This document shows positions 1 through 5,341 of a stretch of 7,933 nt of DNA, one piece after another. The position numbers and the translations under genes are program-made. This DNA comes from Thermoplasmata archaeon. GTDB taxonomy: Archaea; Thermoplasmatota; E2; DHVEG-1. The notes under the pieces are model-generated. The model was not told where the DNA came from. It worked only from the letters and a program-made list of their open reading frames with translations, and did no database searches. The stretch lies in NCBI GenBank assembly GCA_003651045.1, contig QMTJ01000044.1:1-7933 (forward strand), in the 5' to 3' direction. Each line of letters opens with the position of its first letter. Positions within the stretch are counted from its first letter, which is position 1.

Positions 1-207
1 GAGTAAACCACTAAGTATCGAAATTATTGCTATTAAAAAGAATAAATCCATCATAAACAATGGTTGAGTTATTCCGTTAAGTGTTATATACAGGTGTGGT
101 GTGCTAGGGAGAAATTTATAAAAACTTAAACGTCCTATTACTCCAAAAATTATTAAAGTTATTGCAACAAGTATTCTATCTTTTTCTTCTGATAGTTTTT
201 CAATCAT
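1..207 (-). CDS. Integral membrane protein, N-terminal part (C-terminus beyond the window)
   Basis: An open frame runs from an ATG at 207 to the left edge without a stop (69 codons). The start is well supported by a strong purine-rich ribosome site, GGAGGAG, about 6 bases upstream (213-219 on the plus strand). The visible protein begins with a short charged stretch, MIEKLSEEKDR, then a hydrophobic helix (about residues 12-27). A polar loop containing SFYKFLPSTPHLY follows, then a second hydrophobic helix rich in Met, Leu and Ile from about residue 50. It is therefore a polytopic membrane protein. The family cannot be fixed from this fragment; an ECF-type substrate-binding component or similar small transporter is conceivable but is only a guess. 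It lies downstream of, and on the same strand as, the DUF4430-type secreted protein, with a gap of about 90 bases, so the two may be co-transcribed. Confidence 0.7.
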   Translation of the reverse strand, partial: MIEKLSEEKDRILVAITLIIFGVIGRLSFYKFLPSTPHLYITLNGITQPLFMMDLFFLIAIISILSGLL

Positions 208-299
208 GTTTATCTCCTCCTTCCTCTATTTTTTTCATTAATCTTTTCTCTATTTATTAAATTTCGTTTTTTTAGAAGTTACTGATAGTTTTCAAATTT

Positions 300-743
300 T
301 CATTCGATTAGATCTCCGTTGTTTACAGGTTGTTTATCTGCTTCAACAAGACCGATTTCTTCATTTACATAGTATATCCAATATTTGTTATCTTGACCGT
401 TTTCATATGTAGATATTGAATTTATAATGATGCTGTCAAACTGGGAAGAATATGTTGCTTTTACATTAAAATTGTTAATCTCTGCTGATTCCAGTAGGAA
501 ACTGTAAACAGTTGCGTTTTTAGTAGTAATAGTGTTTGTTATTTTTGTTTCGTCTCCAAAGTCGATTACGATGTCAGCAGTAACCCCAGCTATGTTTGTA
601 GTGTTTTCTGATAATACGTGTTTTGACTCGTTTCCAGTTATGAGATCCGTGGATGTTTGTATAGTAAGTATACCTGTAGTGAATGCACCTGCTATTAATA
701 CTATCGTTACAATTATGGGGATAGTTATTTTTATTAGCTGCAT
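300..743 (-). CDS. Secreted or membrane-anchored DUF4430-type protein, apparently truncated by a TGA
   Basis: Residues 5-27 form one hydrophobic N-terminal segment, either a signal peptide or a membrane anchor; the rest is polar and extracytoplasmic. The C-terminal half resembles the DUF4430 (transcobalamin C-terminal-like) domain: TVYSFLLES at about 78-86, a middle segment with DSIIINSIS, the signature YWIYYVNEE at 121-129, and GDLIE at 143-147. Proteins of this family bind ligands at the cell surface; the ligand here is unknown. The frame stops at a TGA at 300-302, exactly where the family usually has the Trp of a GDxIEW ending, and continues with KFENYQ to a TAA at 279-281. The ATG at 743 has no clear ribosome site, and an in-frame TAA lies nine codons upstream, so no earlier start is available. 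It is divergent from the ArsR-type regulator at 837. Confidence 0.8.
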   Translation of the reverse strand: MQLIKITIPIIVTIVLIAGAFTTGILTIQTSTDLITGNESKHVLSENTTNIAGVTADIVIDFGDETKITNTITTKNATVYSFLLESAEINNFNVKATYSSQFDSIIINSISTYENGQDNKYWIYYVNEEIGLVEADKQPVNNGDLIE

Positions 744-797
744 GGTTGTTTTTTTTGTTTTCTTCTTTTATGATATCTATTACATTATGTTGTAGAA

Positions 798-855
798 AGA
801 TTAAAATCTAACATTTTGATAACAATCGTTGTCTATATGGATAACAATAAGTTGT
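798..855. promoter_or_regulatory. Divergent promoter and probable operator between the DUF4430 and ArsR-type genes
   Basis: A dyad with arms AGATT/AATCT and a 2-base spacer lies at 798-809. It overlaps the TATA-like sequence TTAAAATCTA, about 30 bp upstream of the ATG at 837, so that transcript would be leaderless or nearly so. Two direct copies of GATAACAAT-N(1-2)-GTTGT begin at 818 and 840, 22 bp (two helical turns) apart, and each is itself a weak inverted repeat (ACAA...TTGT). The second copy is inside the first codons of the regulator gene. The position suits autorepression by the ArsR-type protein; that is inference. Confidence 0.45.
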
Positions 856-1229
856 TTCGGGCGTTAAGTAGCCCTACCCGATTAGAGATACTAAAAAAAC
901 TATTGGTTAACGAGATGCATCTTACGGGTTTAGCAAAAGAAATCGGTATATCTGTGCCAGTTACATCTAGGCATGTTAAAATCCTTGAAGAGATAGGTTT
1001 AATAAAAAAAAGAGTTGTTGGTAATGTTTATCTTTTGAAAGCAACAATCGGAGATCTTGAAAAAATGTTGGAACCTTTTATTGAGGAATTCTCAATAGAA
1101 ATAGAAAAAGAGAAAAGTCTTTTTGATGCTTTGAAACAGATCCCCGGTATCGAAGTTGAAAAAAGAAGGGGGGGCATCAATATATTAAATCGATTGATGG
1201 GGATGAGGGATATTATATTTATGAAATAA
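837..1229 (+). CDS. ArsR-type winged-helix transcriptional regulator, C-terminus out of frame
   Basis: The 130-residue product starts with the ArsR-family signature LFRALSSPTRLEILKKL (residues 6-22). A helix-turn-helix follows at about 27-55 (LTGLAKEIGISVPVTSRHVKILEEIGLI), then a wing with IKKRVVGNVYLL (56-67) and a charged helix at about 71-102 that could dimerise as a coiled coil. No metal-binding Cys cluster is visible, so it is probably not a metal sensor. The ATG at 837 is preferred to a TTG at 816 because residues before the ATG do not belong to the family and a TATA-like box sits about 30 bp upstream of it. After residue 112 the frame is lost at a run of seven G (1168-1174), and the last 18 residues (INILNRL...) look like out-of-frame translation. 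The probable true C-terminus is annotated separately. The likely target is the divergent DUF4430 gene and itself. Confidence 0.8.
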   Translation: MDNNKLFRALSSPTRLEILKKLLVNEMHLTGLAKEIGISVPVTSRHVKILEEIGLIKKRVVGNVYLLKATIGDLEKMLEPFIEEFSIEIEKEKSLFDALKQIPGIEVEKRRGGINILNRLMGMRDIIFMK

Positions 1230-1348
1230 ATGGAAGACTACCTAAAAAACCTATTGATGAATATATGGTTAATAAAAATATTACTCTTGATTTAAAAAAA
1301 TTAGTCTCAGTTAAGAGGAAGAATATTAGGATAAAAGTTAAAAAATAG
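1165..1348 (+). pseudogene. Out-of-frame C-terminal domain of the ArsR-type regulator (frameshift at G7)
   Basis: In the -1 frame relative to the upstream gene, codons from 1175 to the TAG at 1346-1348 encode 57 protein-like residues: HQYIKSIDGDEGYYIYEING, then a stretch with RLPKKPIDEY, then a basic strand-forming tail ending IRIKVKK. Codon choice and composition resemble the neighbouring genes. The join lies at seven consecutive G (1168-1174); adding one base (G8) or removing two (G5) restores a regulator of about 170 residues. The core YYIYEING resembles the YWIYYVNE signature of the divergent DUF4430 protein. A sequencing error, a real mutation, or a -1 slip on G-GGG-GGC are all possible; the sequence alone cannot choose. 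Confidence 0.65.
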
Positions 1349-1352
1349 GAAA

Positions 1353-1375
1353 ATAGAAAAAATCTATGTTTTTTT
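1353..1375 (+). terminator. Hairpin plus T-run terminator after the ArsR-type gene
   Basis: A 5-bp inverted repeat, ATAGA (1353-1357) and TCTAT (1363-1367), separated by five A, is followed by G and seven T (1369-1375). It lies 5 bases after the TAG at 1348, not after the premature TAA at 1229, which supports the longer gene being the original one. Confidence 0.5.
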
Positions 1376-1467
1376 ATGGGATAATCAGTTAGGTATTTGA
1401 ATATATCATGTTTATTCTATATTTTTTGAAAAGGTTTATATTGTAAAAAATTATAAGGGGGATGTAG

Positions 1468-1713
1468 GTGGAAAAATATATGGCTATAGGTTTTGTGTTA
1501 ATAAGTGCTGCACCTGCACATGAGCATGAAGTATATAACAAGCTTTCTAAAGTACCTGAAATTGTTGAGTTGCATCCATTGTTTGGGGAGTATGATCTTA
1601 TAGCCAAAATAGAGGCAGATGATTTCGAGAAACTTGGTAAAATCGTTGTAGATCGCATTAGATCAATTGAGGGTGTGATTGATACTAAAACTTTAACTGG
1701 GACAAAATTTTAA
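1468..1713 (+). CDS. Stand-alone Lrp/AsnC ligand-binding (RAM) domain protein
   Basis: The 81-residue protein is a single alpha/beta ACT-like RAM domain. It has an initial strand (AIGFVLISAAP, residues 6-16), a helix (HEHEVYNKLSKV), the family signature VELHPLFGEYDLIAKIEA (33-50) with the conserved Gly-x-Tyr-Asp turn, a second helix (DDFEKLGKIVVDRI) and a final strand with VIDTKTLTGT. The DNA-binding helix-turn-helix of full-length Lrp proteins is absent. Such short homologues oligomerise, bind amino acids or other small molecules, and can form mixed assemblies with full-length Lrp proteins. GTG at 1468 is chosen because AAGGGGG lies 6 bases upstream; the alternative ATG at 1480 would remove the first strand's lead-in. 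A TATA-like TTTATATT lies at 1435-1442. The next gene follows after 19 bases, so they are probably co-transcribed. The effector is not predictable. Confidence 0.9.
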   Translation: MEKYMAIGFVLISAAPAHEHEVYNKLSKVPEIVELHPLFGEYDLIAKIEADDFEKLGKIVVDRIRSIEGVIDTKTLTGTKF

Positions 1714-1732
1714 AAAGAGGTGAAAAAAGAAA

Positions 1733-2047
1733 ATGGATTATATAGCTCAATTTTTAAGTATGTTGACGCTAGTATTTGCTATAGCTAGTGTTATCGCAGG
1801 GATATTTACAGCATATTTTGGATCTGGTAAAAGCAGAGTCGTAGGTGGGATTTTAATTGTTATCGGGTTTCTAGTGTTTATTATATTCCTATATGGAGCA
1901 GGGTTACTCACAGGTTTCTTAGGAGCACCTGAAGGATTCTTGAATTTCCAGGGTACGATTATCCAGGGTATTATAGCGATCGTTGGTGGCATAGTTGGAG
2001 CATTGATAGCACTTGGTATCTTTTTACTAGCTATAATGAAAGCTTAA
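1733..2047 (+). CDS. Small membrane protein with three predicted helices, function unknown
   Basis: The 104-residue protein is almost entirely hydrophobic, with membrane segments at about residues 8-29, 36-60 and 74-101. They are joined by a short basic loop (GSGKSRVV, 30-37) and a longer loop (GAPEGFLNFQG, 64-74). The GSGKS in the loop is not a P-loop: no strand or nucleotide fold surrounds it. The ribosome site GAGGTGA (1717-1723) is 9 bases before the ATG, and the gene begins 19 bases after the RAM protein, so the two form an operon. Its stop codon overlaps the stop of pdxT on the other strand within TTAA. I do not recognise the family; glycine-rich helices suggest close packing or oligomerisation. 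Confidence 0.8.
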   Translation: MDYIAQFLSMLTLVFAIASVIAGIFTAYFGSGKSRVVGGILIVIGFLVFIIFLYGAGLLTGFLGAPEGFLNFQGTIIQGIIAIVGGIVGALIALGIFLLAIMKA

Positions 2048-2649
2048 ATGATCATTTCTAAAAAATATTTATGAATCCGGGTATCCCTGGTTAGTTCGGG
2101 GTGGAAAGATAAAGCTAAAAGGTTACCCTGCCTAGCCATTACTATTTTTTTATCTATTTTTGCAAGAGGTTTGCAGTTTCCCCAGGTTTTCTCAATTACA
2201 GGTGCTCTTATAAAAACAGCGTTAAACATGCTATGTAAACCATCGATGCGGAGGTTTTTTTCAAATGATTCTTTTTGTCTACCAAAAGCATTCCTTGTTA
2301 CTTGTATATCCATTGCTTCTAAAAGTGTTACATCTCTGTAGGTGTCTGTGAGTTTTTTTGCTAGCAATACACAACCAGCGCAGGTGCCCATAGTAGGTAA
2401 GTTGTTTTCTTTGATTCTTTTCTGAATCCTTGTGTATAATCCTGATTTGTTTAAAATTTTTGAAATAGTAGTACTTTCGCCACCTGGTAATATAAGAGCA
2501 TCGATTTCGTCTATGTTTTCTTTGGTTTTGACTATAAAAACTTCTCCAGGAGTGTTTGTTTCTTTTAGAGTTTTTTGCATCATTATTACGTGTTCTGATA
2601 CATCCCCTTGTATTCCAATGACTCCTATTTTTATTTTGTTTTTTACCAT
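2044..2649 (-). CDS. pdxT: Pyridoxal 5'-phosphate synthase glutaminase subunit PdxT
   Basis: PdxT hydrolyses glutamine and passes ammonia to PdxS for DXP-independent vitamin B6 synthesis in the cytoplasm. The 201 residues match the class I glutaminase family in length and motifs: GVIGIQGDVSEH at the N-terminus (9-20), LPGGEST (54-60) forming the oxyanion region, GTCAGC with the nucleophile Cys90, a DIQVTRNAFGRQ segment (114-125), and the catalytic His183 and Glu185 in SFHPEL. All triad residues are present, so the subunit should be active. The ATG at 2649 overlaps the 3' end of pdxS by 7 bases, giving translational coupling that suits a stoichiometric 12:12 complex. The gene is convergent with the membrane protein gene, with overlapping stops. 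Confidence 0.97.
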   Translation of the reverse strand: MVKNKIKIGVIGIQGDVSEHVIMMQKTLKETNTPGEVFIVKTKENIDEIDALILPGGESTTISKILNKSGLYTRIQKRIKENNLPTMGTCAGCVLLAKKLTDTYRDVTLLEAMDIQVTRNAFGRQKESFEKNLRIDGLHSMFNAVFIRAPVIEKTWGNCKPLAKIDKKIVMARQGNLLALSFHPELTRDTRIHKYFLEMII

Positions 2650-3647
2650 CCTCTCTCCTGGAGTAGTTGTTCTTTTGGAATTGTTTCTATTTCAATTCCA
2701 GTCATTGCTTCTCCTAGGTTTTTGCTAACCTCAGCTATAACATCTGGTTTGTCATAGTTTGCTACTGCTTCAACAATTGCTTTTGCTCTTTTACTAGGGT
2801 TATCTGATTTGAAAATACCTGATCCTACGAAGACTCCATCACTACCTAGTTGCATCATTATCGCTGCATCTGCAGGTGTTGCAATACCACCAGCGGCGAA
2901 GTTAACAACTGGTAGTCTATGAAAAACATTTTTTATATCTAACAAGATTTTGTAGATACCCTCTTTAACAGTTGCATATGTGTATTCTTCAAAAACAGGT
3001 ACATTGTCACCGACTTTCCTACAAGTTAATATTTCAGTTGATTTAACATAGCTTTGAGAGTATTCCTCAGCGAGTTTATGTAATTCGTTATCATTCATTT
3101 GTTCAACTTTTTTTATCATGGTTGTAACCATTCTTTGATGTCTTATAGCTTCGATGATGTTACCAGTACCTGCTTCCCCTTTAGTTCGAATCATAGCAGC
3201 ACCTTCCCATATCCTCCTCACGGCTTCTCCAAGGTTTCTACATCCGCAGACAAAAGGAATAGTGAACTTACGTTTATCTATATGATAAAAAGGATCAGCT
3301 GGTGTAAGTACTTCAGATTCATCAATCATATCTACACCAAGTGCTTCTAAAGCTTGTGCTTCAACGAAATGCCCAATCCTGGCTTTAGCCATAACTGGTA
3401 TACTCACAGCATCTATTATTTCCTGAATAATTTTAGGATCAGCCATTCTCGCTACGCCACCATGCGCACGTATATCAGCTGGGACTCTCTCAAGTGCCAT
3501 CACAGCTACAGCACCGCTCTCCTCTGCTATTATAGCTTGTTCCGCATTGGTGACATCCATGATTACACCGCCTTTCTGCATTTTAGCGAAACCTTTCTTA
3601 AGTTTATCAGTACCGAATTTTATTTCTATGGTGTCTATATTTTTCAT
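2643..3647 (-). CDS. pdxS: Pyridoxal 5'-phosphate synthase lyase subunit PdxS
   Basis: PdxS condenses ribose 5-phosphate (or ribulose 5-phosphate), glyceraldehyde 3-phosphate and ammonia from PdxT to make PLP. The TIM-barrel motifs are intact: KGGVIMDVTNAEQA with Asp31, VMAKARIGH with Lys88, and IRTKGEAGTGN with Lys156. These correspond to Asp24, Lys81 and Lys149 of the Bacillus enzyme, with a constant offset of 7, so the two imine-forming lysines are present. The phosphate-binding segment FAAGGIATPADAA (250-262) and GSDGVFVGSGIF (268-279) are also present. At 334 residues it is longer than bacterial PdxS (about 294); the extra length is an insertion around 180-225, as in other archaea. The ATG at 3647 has AAAGGA immediately upstream. 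It is first in the pdxST operon. Confidence 0.98.
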   Translation of the reverse strand: MKNIDTIEIKFGTDKLKKGFAKMQKGGVIMDVTNAEQAIIAEESGAVAVMALERVPADIRAHGGVARMADPKIIQEIIDAVSIPVMAKARIGHFVEAQALEALGVDMIDESEVLTPADPFYHIDKRKFTIPFVCGCRNLGEAVRRIWEGAAMIRTKGEAGTGNIIEAIRHQRMVTTMIKKVEQMNDNELHKLAEEYSQSYVKSTEILTCRKVGDNVPVFEEYTYATVKEGIYKILLDIKNVFHRLPVVNFAAGGIATPADAAIMMQLGSDGVFVGSGIFKSDNPSKRAKAIVEAVANYDKPDVIAEVSKNLGEAMTGIEIETIPKEQLLQERGW

Positions 3648-3710
3648 AATCCTTTGGAACCCCCCATGTTTTTCATTTTTTTTTTGAGATTCAAACCCAG
3701 TATATGTAAC

Positions 3711-3742
3711 CTCTTATTAAGAGCTATGGTTAAATAAAAACT
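3711..3742 (-). promoter_or_regulatory. Probable pdxST promoter with a palindromic site
   Basis: On the minus strand, GTTTTTATTTAACC (3729-3742 on the plus strand) is the best TATA-like element in the gap upstream of pdxS. About 18 bp downstream is a perfect 6-1-6 dyad, CTCTTA-T-TAAGAG (3711-3723), placed just ahead of the expected transcription start. It could be an operator; no regulator can be named. The predicted leader would be about 60 bases. Confidence 0.35.
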
Positions 3743-3783
3743 TTACTAGGGAAAAACAGAAGCGGGATTCAAATATTTTAAAT

Positions 3784-4128
3784 TTATTCTCTTTTATGTA
3801 GAATTTCTAGTATTTCTTTACCAAAAGGAGTGAGTCCATATAATTTAATGTTTCTACCGCTTTCTTTTTCTTCTACAATGTTTAAACTAAGGAGGGATTC
3901 ATCTTCTTTGTATCTTGTTCCCATTCCACGTAACGCGCCTATTACATTAGTTGGAGTTGTTTTAACATTATATGCTATTTCAGATGTGTAACTGTAACTC
4001 GGACTTATTTCAAAAAGGTATTCCGCGATTTTTTTTCTAATATTACTTCTCCTTAGTGATCTAATAATAATAGGTCGTTTAGCATCTAAATGTTTTTCTA
4101 CCTTGCTTCCGCTTTGCATCCCACCCAT
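3784..4128 (-). CDS. earA: EarA-like winged-helix regulator of archaellum genes
   Basis: The 114-residue protein has a basic N-terminal arm (RPIIIRSLRRSNIRKKIAEYL, 18-38). A helix-turn-helix follows, with SYTSEIAYNVKTTPTNVIGALRGMGTRYK (46-74), and a wing with IVEEKESGRNIKLYGLT (84-100). The stretch TPTNVIGALRGMGTRYKEDESLLSL is characteristic of the euryarchaeal archaellum regulator EarA and close relatives, a transcriptional activator of archaellin operons in Methanococcus and Pyrococcus. Context agrees: the archaellin gene starts 210 bp away on the opposite strand, and TACATA-type boxes lie between. The ATG at 4128 has no ribosome site, but a TATA-like TATATTAAT (4158-4166) about 35 bp upstream suggests a leaderless or short-leader mRNA; ATG at 4119 is an alternative. 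Identification is from motif and context, not from a search. Confidence 0.75.
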   Translation of the reverse strand: MGGMQSGSKVEKHLDAKRPIIIRSLRRSNIRKKIAEYLFEISPSYSYTSEIAYNVKTTPTNVIGALRGMGTRYKEDESLLSLNIVEEKESGRNIKLYGLTPFGKEILEILHKRE

Positions 4129-4190
4129 GTTATTCAGTTGTCAAAATATCTTTTCTTATTAATATAGGTTTTGTTCATCGTATAATTAGC

Positions 4191-4308
4191 TACATATGCG
4201 TTTACTTATTCATCTGCATGAGTACCATATTAACTGGATAATCTACAACTTAATTACTTACATATGCTTCTACACATACAAATGCGAAAAAATGATTTAA
4301 AATAAATA
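4191..4308 (+). promoter_or_regulatory. Archaellin promoter with repeated TACATA (EarA-type) boxes
   Basis: TACATATGC occurs exactly twice (4191-4199 and 4259-4267). A related site, TACACATACAAATGCG, lies at 4271-4286, and a weaker TACCATAT at 4223-4230. The published EarA recognition element in Methanococcus is TACATA, recalled here from the literature. Downstream, TTTAAAATAAATA (4296-4308) is a good TATA element preceded by purine-rich BRE-like sequence. It predicts transcription starting around 4325-4330, so the archaellin mRNA has a very short leader. The box at 4191 is also placed upstream of the TATA element of the divergent regulator gene and could serve autoregulation. Confidence 0.6.
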
Positions 4309-4338
4309 CGATATTAAATTTTTCTGAGGATGATTAGG

Positions 4339-5025
4339 ATGTGGATGCTCTTAAAGAAGAATCTATTCTACTCTTTTTTAAAAAGAAACAGGGCATCCAT
4401 TGGTATTGGCGCGATGATAGTTTTTATCGCTATGGTTCTTGTCGCAGGTATCGCTGCTTCTGTACTAGTTCAGACTTCTAATCAACTAGAGAATCAAGCT
4501 ATGCGAACAGGTCAAGATACAAAAAATGAAGTAAGCGCTGGAGTACGAGTATATCAAATAATAGGGCAACATGGTTCAAGGAATATCAGCGGAACGATTT
4601 ATACTCGTTTTCATAACATGTCTATTATGGTTACTGCTCGTCCAGGTACAAAGGGTATAAACCTTGATGAAACCGTATTAACAATAGCGAATGATTCAAA
4701 GAAATGCGTGTTATCCTGGGGTGGTGTATTCGCTTCTGCACCATCTAGCAATGGTATTTTTTCTACACCCGGTGCATTTGATCTAAACGCTAGTGAGTTT
4801 GGAATAATTGTTTTAGAAGATCCTGATAGTTCATGTACATCTTCTACACCTGTTATCAACCGTGGAGATAAAGTATTAATTGATGTAAACTTATCAGCTT
4901 GTTTCAATGGACTTGCTTCCAGAGAAGATGTTAGAGGGATGATAATAGTGGAACAGGGGTCACCTGGGATTTTCTTATTCAGAACACCAGCGTCTACTTC
5001 TAAATCAGTTGTAGAGTTATTTTAA
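4339..5025 (+). CDS. arlB: Archaellin (archaeal flagellin, FlaB/ArlB family)
   Basis: Archaellins polymerise into the filament of the archaeal motility organelle after the prepilin-type peptidase FlaK/PibD removes a short basic leader. The leader here ends KRNRA; cleavage is predicted before SIGIGAMIVFIAMVLVAGIAASVL, which leaves the GIG motif at mature position 3 as in other archaellins. The conserved helix continues as QTSNQLENQAMRTGQDTKNE, and the C-terminus IVEQGSPGIFLFRTPAS is the typical archaellin end. The middle is variable, with NxS/T sequons (such as NIS, NMS and NAS) that could be N-glycosylated, and three Cys. The length is about 228 residues. The ATG at 4339 is chosen over 4330 because GAGG (4326-4329) is 9 bases from it but touches the earlier one. 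It is a single archaellin, with no accessory archaellum genes in the window. Confidence 0.93.
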   Translation: MWMLLKKNLFYSFLKRNRASIGIGAMIVFIAMVLVAGIAASVLVQTSNQLENQAMRTGQDTKNEVSAGVRVYQIIGQHGSRNISGTIYTRFHNMSIMVTARPGTKGINLDETVLTIANDSKKCVLSWGGVFASAPSSNGIFSTPGAFDLNASEFGIIVLEDPDSSCTSSTPVINRGDKVLIDVNLSACFNGLASREDVRGMIIVEQGSPGIFLFRTPASTSKSVVELF

Positions 5026-5045
5026 AAAAAATTAAAAGTAAGAGA

Positions 5046-5052
5046 TTTTTTT
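5046..5052 (+). terminator. T-run terminator after the archaellin gene
   Basis: Seven consecutive T, 20 bases after the TAA, without a convincing hairpin; archaeal RNA polymerase terminates at such T-runs. A second T-run at about 5128-5137 may act as backup. Confidence 0.4.
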
Positions 5053-5216
5053 AGATGCACTTGAAATAGTGTTAACAATACTTAATATCAAAAAAACTAA
5101 TTCATAAAATATAACATAAAACAACCATTTTTTTTATTTTAATAACAAAAACACAACAATAATAACTTTCGCATCAACATTTTGTTACTATTGTTACAAA
5201 AGAATTAAAAAACCAT

Positions 5217-5229
5217 TTAATTTATAACC
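5217..5229 (+). promoter_or_regulatory. TATA-like promoter for a candidate small RNA
   Basis: TTAATTTATAACC has its centre about 26 bp upstream of position 5250, which would start a transcript at the base of the hairpin at 5254. A repeated TGTTAC element just upstream (within 5180-5200) may be a factor site. The rest of the gene-free stretch 5026-5430 is very AT-rich, and I see no other coding signal in it apart from the hairpin and the second promoter listed next. Confidence 0.35.
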
Positions 5230-5249
5230 AAAAAAGAAAGTAGAATATC

Positions 5250-5320
5250 TCTTGGGGGGTCTAGGTACAAAGTTTTTTTCTTTCACCTCTTCTCCTCAAA
5301 AAACTAGACCCCTCCTAACC
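5250..5320 (+). ncRNA. Candidate structured small RNA or long mRNA leader element
   Basis: GGGGGGTCTAG (5254-5264) pairs with CTAGACCCCTC (5304-5314) in an 11-bp stem with one G-U pair. Inside it, T7 (5273-5279) can pair with A6 (5298-5303). The apical loop CTTTCACCTCTTCTCCTC is pyrimidine-rich and contains TCACCTC, the same sequence as the archaeal 16S rRNA 3' tail. The element is a GC-rich island in very AT-rich DNA, which is a good indicator of structured RNA in such genomes, and a TATA-like box sits about 26 bp upstream. It could be an independent RNA or part of a leader for the four-cysteine gene at 5431. I know no family that it belongs to. Confidence 0.4.
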
Positions 5321-5341
5321 ACTATTATAACATTGCTTAAA

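Noticed and set aside
532..795. Plus-strand open frame opposite the DUF4430 gene
   Set aside because: It has hydrophobic low-complexity composition expected from the antisense of an AT-rich gene and no ribosome site.
1823..1846. GSGKS in the small membrane protein as a P-loop
   Set aside because: It lies in a short loop between two membrane helices with no nucleotide-binding fold around it.
3703..3708. TATGTA (TACATA on the minus strand) upstream of pdxS as an EarA-type box
   Set aside because: It is a single short match downstream of the probable pdxS TATA element, where an activator site is not expected; a 6-base AT-rich word is common by chance.
3099..3737. Plus-strand open frames opposite pdxS
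   Set aside because: pdxS is certain on the other strand; the antisense products are rich in His, Phe, Ser and Tyr with no family features and no start signals.
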